Of a DNA stretch of 64,000 nt, positions 59,127-64,000 are shown piece by piece. The position numbers were made by a program, and so were the translations under genes. Source of the DNA: Plectrocnemia conspersa (lineage: Eukaryota; Arthropoda; Insecta; Trichoptera; Polycentropodidae); contig VTFK01000045.1 of NCBI GenBank assembly GCA_009617715.1, forward strand, positions 372,001-436,000, read 5' to 3'. Numbering within the stretch: the stretch's first letter is position 1; the number at the start of each line of letters is the position of its first letter. Under the pieces are notes generated by a model. That model had not been told where the DNA came from, did not search any database, and saw only the letters and a program-made list of their open reading frames with translations.

Positions 59127-59220
59127 TGGGGGCTACTTAAATTTAGATTTTGTTATGACCAAGACTTGGCGGCATTTGGGTAACACTGGCGTAACGTATT
59201 CTCTTGATTTTTCGACGCTG
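59127..59220 (+). repeat. local repeat family, copy d (partial)
   Basis: GGGGGCTACTTAAATTTAGA, TTTTGTTATGACCAAGACTT, then GGCGGCATTTGGGTAACACT and GGCGTAACG. The far end of the unit is not recognisable. It faces away from copy c, so the Tc1 remnant lies between two inverted copies. Confidence 0.75.
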
Positions 59221-59295
59221 ACGAAAATTTATAAGGGATTAAATTTATATAAAAAAGTAATATATTTAAGGCGCGTTGTTTTTAAATTTATTTAG

Positions 59296-59461
59296 AAACA
59301 AAACCTATAGATATATTTAAAAAATAATTTGAATAAAAATTTAACATATTTTTGTTTGAAAATGAATAAATCATAAAAAAATTGTAGATTACAACATTGT
59401 TAAATCGAAGCAGTATTAATATATTCGCACTGGCAACAATTATTAAACGTCGTACGTCAAG
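59296..59461 (+). promoter_or_regulatory. Fis1 5' flank
   Basis: AT-rich sequence leading to a short box ACTGGCAACAATT (about 59429-59441) some 20 bases before the start codon. A similar GTTGCCAATT box, inverted, lies upstream of Atg3 near 57223. No TATA box is evident. Confidence 0.3.
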
Positions 59462-60254
59462 ATGGAACCAGGCGATCGTGTGATCATTCCAGAAAAGGAG
59501 TTTTCAGTATGTAATTACTATATATAAATGAAAATGACATGGACTTAACGGTAACAAAAATGTGAGCAATATTTTGTAATTTTCAGGAAAAAGAATCAAA
59601 ATACAATGCAGCGACTAATGACAATAGTATGACTAATGACATTGCATTTCAATATGCCTGGTGTTTAATCAACAGCAAATATCCAATCGAAATCAATAAG
59701 GTAAATAAAATGATTTGACTAGTATAGATATAATTATCTATGATTTCACATTATTGACATTTATTGCGTTATCTTTGTAGGGAATACACATATTGAACGG
59801 TTTGTGCAAATCGACGACTGATCGTCGAGATTACATGTATTATTTGGCTGTGGGTTATTCAAACGTTAAAGAATACAAGAAAGCTCTTGAAATACTGGAT
59901 ATTATGCTTGAAAGCGAACCTACAAACATGCAAGTGGCCAGTTTGAGGGTATGAAAATATTTTAATGTGTAGTCATCCCCCGTCAGTTTGATCGATTAAA
60001 ATGTTGGATTCTATTGCCATTTTGTGATATTTTAATTTTTCATTTATAATATAAAAAGATACAAATTGAGATTGCTATATTTTAAAGTTCGATTTCCCAA
60101 TATACGATGTTTTAAAATATATTTTGTTAATTTTCAGGAAAAAATTCAAAAGTTAAGTCAAAAAAATACACAAGAAAATGCCATAATTGCCGGAGGAATA
60201 GCTCTTACAGCAGCAGGTATGTTGATGGCTGGTTTTGCTCTTGCAAAAAAATGA
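59462..60254 (+). CDS. Fis1: Fis1, mitochondrial fission protein 1, 4 exons, 147 aa
   Basis: Tail-anchored protein of the mitochondrial and peroxisomal outer membrane that takes part in recruiting the fission machinery. Exons: 59462-59506, 59587-59700, 59781-59948 and 60138-60254, all GT-AG and all phase 0. The TPR-like core is clear: FQYAWCLINSKY (about 37-48) matches the conserved QFEYAWCLVRSKY region, and RRDYMYYLAVGYSNVKEYKKAL (68-89) matches the second TPR. The C-terminal segment AIIAGGIALTAAGMLMAGFALA (about 124-145) is a single membrane anchor followed by two lysines, the usual outer-membrane targeting layout. Length agrees with the family (human 152). The first 15 residues (MEPGDRVIIPEKEFS) are divergent, as this arm often is. 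The start follows from a strong GTATGT donor closing exon 1. Confidence 0.95.
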
Positions 60255-60680
60255 CATAAGGATAATAAATGAGACGTTAATTAGGTGCACCACTTTTTAA
60301 AGATTTCAGTTCACTATTGTATGTATATTTCAATTTTTTGTTGTGCCTAAATAATATCATCATGCTAACGTGTAAAATGAGTTAGATTTGGATAAAAAGG
60401 AAACCAAATAATATGTATTTAAATAAAAATATAGTCATTTCATGTAAAACTATTGTGTATTAGATATGAGTGAAAGCTTGCGCGCATCACAAGATTTCAA
60501 GATTAAATTTATTTGTACTAAACGAAAATATTATCAATGTTTCGGGAATGTGCGCTGTCTCCGTTTAGCAAAGAGAAACAAATATTCCAGTGATTAAAAA
60601 TTATTTAACATGTTTTTCAATATTGTATGTTAATAAAATATGAATGTTTAAATTTTAATACATTTTTGCCTTCTTTAAAT
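60255..60680 (+). other. Fis1 3' flank
   Basis: Presumed 3' UTR and flank with AATAAA at 60264 and 60422. No other feature recognised. Confidence 0.5.
60422..60427 (+). terminator. candidate poly(A) signal of Fis1
   Basis: AATAAA about 170 bases after the Fis1 stop. Another occurs only 10 bases past the stop (60264-60269), which is unusually close. Confidence 0.35.
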
Positions 60681-60689
60681 TCTTTTCCT

Positions 60690-61235
60690 TATTTATTCAG
60701 AGAATAATCACTAAATGCTTTCTATAAATTCTAGATGTAGAATTACTGCATTTGAGATCTGGTGAGTATGGTAGATATTACGACTCAGAATTCAGATATC
60801 CTGTGACATTGTGGTCAAAGTACGTAGTCGAGCAATTGATAACAAATCACTCGTACTTAAAAGTCACATTGTTTCGTTTCGATAAATGCCTGAAGAATAT
60901 TTCTTTGGGTATGTAGAGTTCAAAAATTACCCTTCATTCATCTTAAAAGAATACTTTGTTCGCTCCAATGGTTTTCGGCTGATGGTAGTGAACCCAAGAA
61001 TCATTCTGCTGCAAAAGTGCTTGACAGATATCAAAACACTGTTCTTTCAATTCTGAAGTCAGTTTGAGTAAAACACTTTGTGAAACTGCAGAACATCATA
61101 GACAATTAAGTTTGCTGATACATGTCTGACCTGGTCGAGAAAAGTACTACAAAATTCACGCCATTTTGGTATTTTAAAATCCAATAGTATACTTGTTGGA
61201 ATGACAGACATGCATCTCCTCACTGAATCTGTTTA
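60690..61235 (-). pseudogene. mariner transposase remnant
   Basis: Reading the - strand in broken frames: CFDICQALLQQNDSWVHYHQ continuing PKT (about 60965-61035) matches the VDETWVHHYQPET block, but the catalytic Asp position reads Asn. Then VIFELYIPKE (about 60900-60930) matches GVIFVDYLPKG. YLPYSPDL (about 60755-60779) matches the PYSPDL motif holding the third catalytic Asp. Many stops; non-functional. Confidence 0.7.
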
Positions 61236-61250
61236 AAATATCCTATCAGT

Positions 61251-61302
61251 AAGGTGATCAGATTTTGAAAATAAAAAATCAAAAGAGGACAGTAAAAAAA
61301 TG
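61251..61302 (+). repeat. short repeat GTGATCA..AGGACA, copy 2
   Basis: Homologous to 57946-57999. Confidence 0.6.
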
Positions 61303-61380
61303 GTCATCTCGAAAATACTTATTCATAGATTTCTTTGAGATCTATAGTATTTCATTGAATGACGTCCCTGCATTCTATAT

Positions 61381-61427
61381 TAATAATATACTACTCTTTA
61401 TTGTCATTAATAAAGAGTATATTATTA
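61381..61427. repeat. AT-rich hairpin
   Basis: Arms TAATAATATACTACTCTTTA.. and AATAAAGAGTATATTATTA pair with a two-base bulge around GTCATT. Confidence 0.6.
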
Positions 61428-61648
61428 TTATTATTAATCGAAATAAAATAAGGAAGGTAGTACACATAATTATATTTTAATTATCATATTGTCTGGACTG
61501 AATCCTATCTTAGCTTTCACGTTAATTATTACAATACAATATACATATATTTCTTTTCAAATATTTTAAAGGTTTTCGTTATATTTTTTTAATACTTGGG
61601 GTAAAGGCAGGCATTGTGTTTTTAAATTATTTTATATCATTAATTTTG

Positions 61649-61912
61649 TGGGGGCTTATTTATAGCGTAGGGGGCTTATTTATATATGTATTTATTTAGG
61701 TTTATTATGGCCAAAACTTGACGGCACTCTGGTAACACTGGCGTGACTGACTCTCTTTTCTTGACAACTTCAGGACGGTCTGCACCGGCCGGTGCAGACC
61801 GTCCACTCATACTCTTAAGTTTTAACATTTAACTGTAATAATATTCAATAAAAATACTACTGCAGTGGTTCAATCTGTGTATAATTATCACCGTTCACTC
61901 CTCATCGTCAAA
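61649..61912 (+). repeat. local repeat family, copy e
   Basis: TGGGGGCTTATTTATA (the GGGGGCTTATTTAT word is itself doubled), TTATGGCCAAAACTTGACGG, CACTCTGGTAACACTGGCGT, and the end CAATAAAAATACTACTGCAG, TGGTTCAATCTGTGTATAAT. Its variable middle holds the 32-bp palindrome at 61773-61804. Confidence 0.88.
61773..61804. repeat. 32-bp perfect G+C-rich palindrome
   Basis: Every one of 16 positions pairs; the centre is GCACCGGCCGGTGC. It lies in the variable middle of repeat copy e. Confidence 0.95.
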
Positions 61913-61914
61913 AT

Positions 61915-62155
61915 GTATTTATTTTATTATGGCCGAAAGTTACCAGCACTCTGGTAACACTGACGTGGCGGCGGCAAAAGGCAGCAACATTCTTTTGGTG
62001 GACCTCGACGGATAGACAACGGCCGTTGTTGTCTCGTTAACTTTTCATTAGTAAAAAAACAACGTGTTAACTATATATGTAACTTTCAATAAAATAATAC
62101 TGCAACGGCCCAATCTGTGTCTAATTACAACCCGCCATCACCTGTCCGCCAAAAT
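61915..62155 (+). repeat. local repeat family, copy f
   Basis: Directly follows copy e in the same orientation: TTATGGCCGAAAGTTACCAG, CACTCTGGTAACACTGACGT, and the end CAATAAAATAATACTGCAAC, GGCCCAATCTGTGTCTAATT. The middle carries the shorter palindrome ACAACGGCCGTTGT. Confidence 0.88.
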
Positions 62156-62869
62156 TTGAATGTTTTATCAAGCCCATTATTTCAAAAATTCTGTAGGACT
62201 TAATTTTTCAATTTAATAAATCAAGAAAAATCGAATTATTTCATCATCGAATGTGACCAGACATACTTCTTAAAAATATTATCCTCCATTTGTCTTTCGT
62301 CCTCCTCTGTTTTAGCTCCCTTAGCAATTTTAAATCATAGATATAGATTAACTTTTATTTTTTAAAGTAAATCTATTAGTAGTAAATATATCGTTATTAT
62401 TAAATTAATAAAAATAAATTATTTTTTTGGATGTAATGTTGTATTGTTCGTTTTAATATTTTTTTATTCTCAACTACAATATGATCCTGAAGTCAAATGG
62501 TTATTTTTTCATGCAACATACGTGTTCTGATTTATCGCTCGTATATTGTTTGCGGCCTTGAAGAGGTATGGACATGGGAGTGAGCTTATTTATTGTTTAA
62601 ACATATGGAATAGATTAAATAAAATATTCTAAAAGAAAATAAATAATCTTAAGTCTTTTGAACACCTAATAGGAAAGTAGACACGAGGGTAAGGCTCATA
62701 CACAAATAAGAAACTCACCGACTTCCAATCGAAAAAGTTAAATAATACTGTAGGCATAGGCTTTTCTTCTTTTCTTTCTTGACATATGATTACTCATAGG
62801 AATGTTCATACAAATTAGGACCATTGTTGTTTATATTAATAATATAAAAAAATGTAAAATACATACATC
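62156..62869. other. gene-free DNA
   Basis: AT-rich, with a GTGACCAGAC word near 62252 like that of the short dispersed repeat. No gene recognised. Confidence 0.5.
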
Positions 62870-63560
62870 TGTTTGCAGATAACACTTTACTGTTTCGGCG
62901 ATAGCGCTAAAGAAGTGATCGATAACTTAAATATCGAATTAAGAATTAATAATAATGTGCTTATATTAAATAAAAATAAAACTAAATATATAATTATTAA
63001 TTATATGTTATATATAGGAGTTAATTTAGATGAAATTTTAAAAAACATTGTAATTGAGTAATCAAACAAAATAGTTGAAAAATAGGTACATTATCTTAGA
63101 TGAGAAATATATTAAGTGCAATTACAAAAAATCTACAATTATATTACATTGCCTCACTTTAATTATTGTGCAACAATATTAAATTTGTTTAATGAGTTAC
63201 ATAAGATGATGTTGCTAAAATTATAAAATAGTGCAATGAGAGTGGTTTAAAATAAAAAAATAAATTTACTATTTGTAGAAGTATGATAGAAAGATTGGAA
63301 TGGTTAAATTTATATTATACATAAGCTAGAAAATAATGTGTTACCAAAGTATTTAATATGAAATAAAAATGTACATACATTTAATTCTATAAATAAAGAT
63401 AATTCAAGGGTAGATATTCTTAAAAAAATATATTAATGATACAATTTTATATTATAAAATTTTCAAAATATCTATTAATTATTATTTTTATTATATTTAA
63501 TGATTTAATTACCATTGTATAATAACAGATCAATAATTTATGTAAAGTTAATGTTTATAT
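62870..63560 (+). mobile_element. decayed LINE reverse transcriptase, C-terminal part
   Basis: On the + strand from 62873: LNIELRINNNVLILNKNKTK then YIII, the RT stretch after the catalytic loop, then YIGVNLDEILKNI. After stops in the same area come YITLPHFNYCATILNLFNEL (about 63136-63200), NSAMRVV, and ENNVLPKYL. This is the order ADD-loop, NKTKY, YLG(V), LPHFDYC, NRAMR of a non-LTR retrotransposon RT thumb. It is very AT-rich and interrupted. The clade was not resolved (CR1/L2/Jockey group). Confidence 0.65.
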
Positions 63561-63911
63561 TCCATTTCAATAAAATTAATTACTAATAAATTTGTAACTG
63601 TTTTGAGAAGTAACATTTTTTATTCATACCTTACCTTTCCTTATTCATTCTAGTAGTAGTCTTCGAGTTACAATGCTTCGACTTACAATTTTTTATAAAA
63701 AATATCTATTAATTATTATTTTTATTATATTTAATGATTTAATTACCATTGTATAATAACAGATCAATAATTTATGATGTTTATATTCCATTTCAATAAA
63801 ATTAATTACTAATAAATTTGTAACTGTTTTGAGAAGTAACATTTTTTTATTCATGGGTAATTCATTCTAGGTAGTCTTCGAGTTAAATACTTACAATTTT
63901 TTATAAAAAAC
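63465..63911. repeat. two-copy tandem duplication
   Basis: Copy 1 (63465-63698) and copy 2 (63699-63911) share nearly all their sequence, from AAAATATCTATTAATTATTA to AGTCTTCGAGTTA and TTACAATTTTTTATAAAAAA. Copy 2 lacks small pieces (for example AAAGTTA near 63770 and part of the T/C-rich tract). A recent duplication at the 3' end of the LINE remnant. Confidence 0.9.
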
Positions 63912-64000
63912 GTTGTTGAAACTTGTCTTATATATGTGTATATAATGATAATTAAAAGAGCTATTATAATTTTTAGATTCCGAGATAAGAAACGTGTGTA

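Noticed and set aside
1..64000. CRISPR array, bacterial operon or integrated prokaryotic segment
   Set aside because: No regularly spaced identical repeats and no Shine-Dalgarno-led gene series. Every recognised gene is spliced and of insect type.

Overview
This is a gene-poor, strongly A+T-rich stretch of an animal nuclear genome, almost certainly an insect. The evidence is the set of spliced genes with short GT-AG introns, an insect-type GMC (glucose dehydrogenase-like) oxidoreductase, a ZAD-C2H2 zinc-finger protein (a class greatly expanded in insects), and decayed Jockey, RTE-like, hAT and Tc1/mariner elements. I cannot assign the order from the sequence alone. There is no bacterial-style operon, CRISPR array or rRNA gene.

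Layout. Positions 1-26,500 hold no gene I can support. They contain a decayed Jockey LINE (about 1,262-1,860), scattered hairpins and MITE-like or SINE-like fragments, and several G+C-richer islands without a convincing reading frame (about 16,480-16,860, 19,430-19,690 and 21,180-21,600), which look like candidate regulatory DNA. A 736-residue GMC oxidoreductase lies on the + strand in four exons (26,501-43,299), with an 11.7 kb first intron. On the - strand, 45,084-45,162 could be the last exon of a neuropeptide gene (Y-P-F-G-M-G followed by a basic cleavage site), next to a Jockey LINE carrying a nested hAT MITE (45,560-47,062). A ZAD plus seven-finger C2H2 protein of 370 residues is on the + strand (47,444-50,661), with a hAT MITE inside a tandem duplication in its second intron. 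Next come an RTE-like LINE remnant (about 50,900-52,060, - strand) and a hAT transposase remnant (53,491-54,480, - strand). Atg3 lies on the - strand in seven exons (57,153-55,596, 318 residues) and Fis1 on the + strand in four exons (59,462-60,254, 147 residues). These two are transcribed away from each other. The 5 kb around them is filled by six copies of one unclassified repeat, a dead Tc1-like transposase and a dead mariner. The right end has a LINE reverse-transcriptase remnant (62,870-63,560) and a two-copy tandem duplication (63,465-63,911).

How the genes relate. Atg3 (E2-like enzyme conjugating Atg8 to phosphatidylethanolamine) and Fis1 (outer-membrane anchor of mitochondrial fission) both act in autophagy and mitophagy biology, but nothing in the sequence shows co-regulation. 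The GMC enzyme and the zinc-finger gene appear to be independent single genes. Exon boundaries were placed by hand from GT/AG sites, reading-frame phase and family motifs, and all four main genes close in frame from start to stop.
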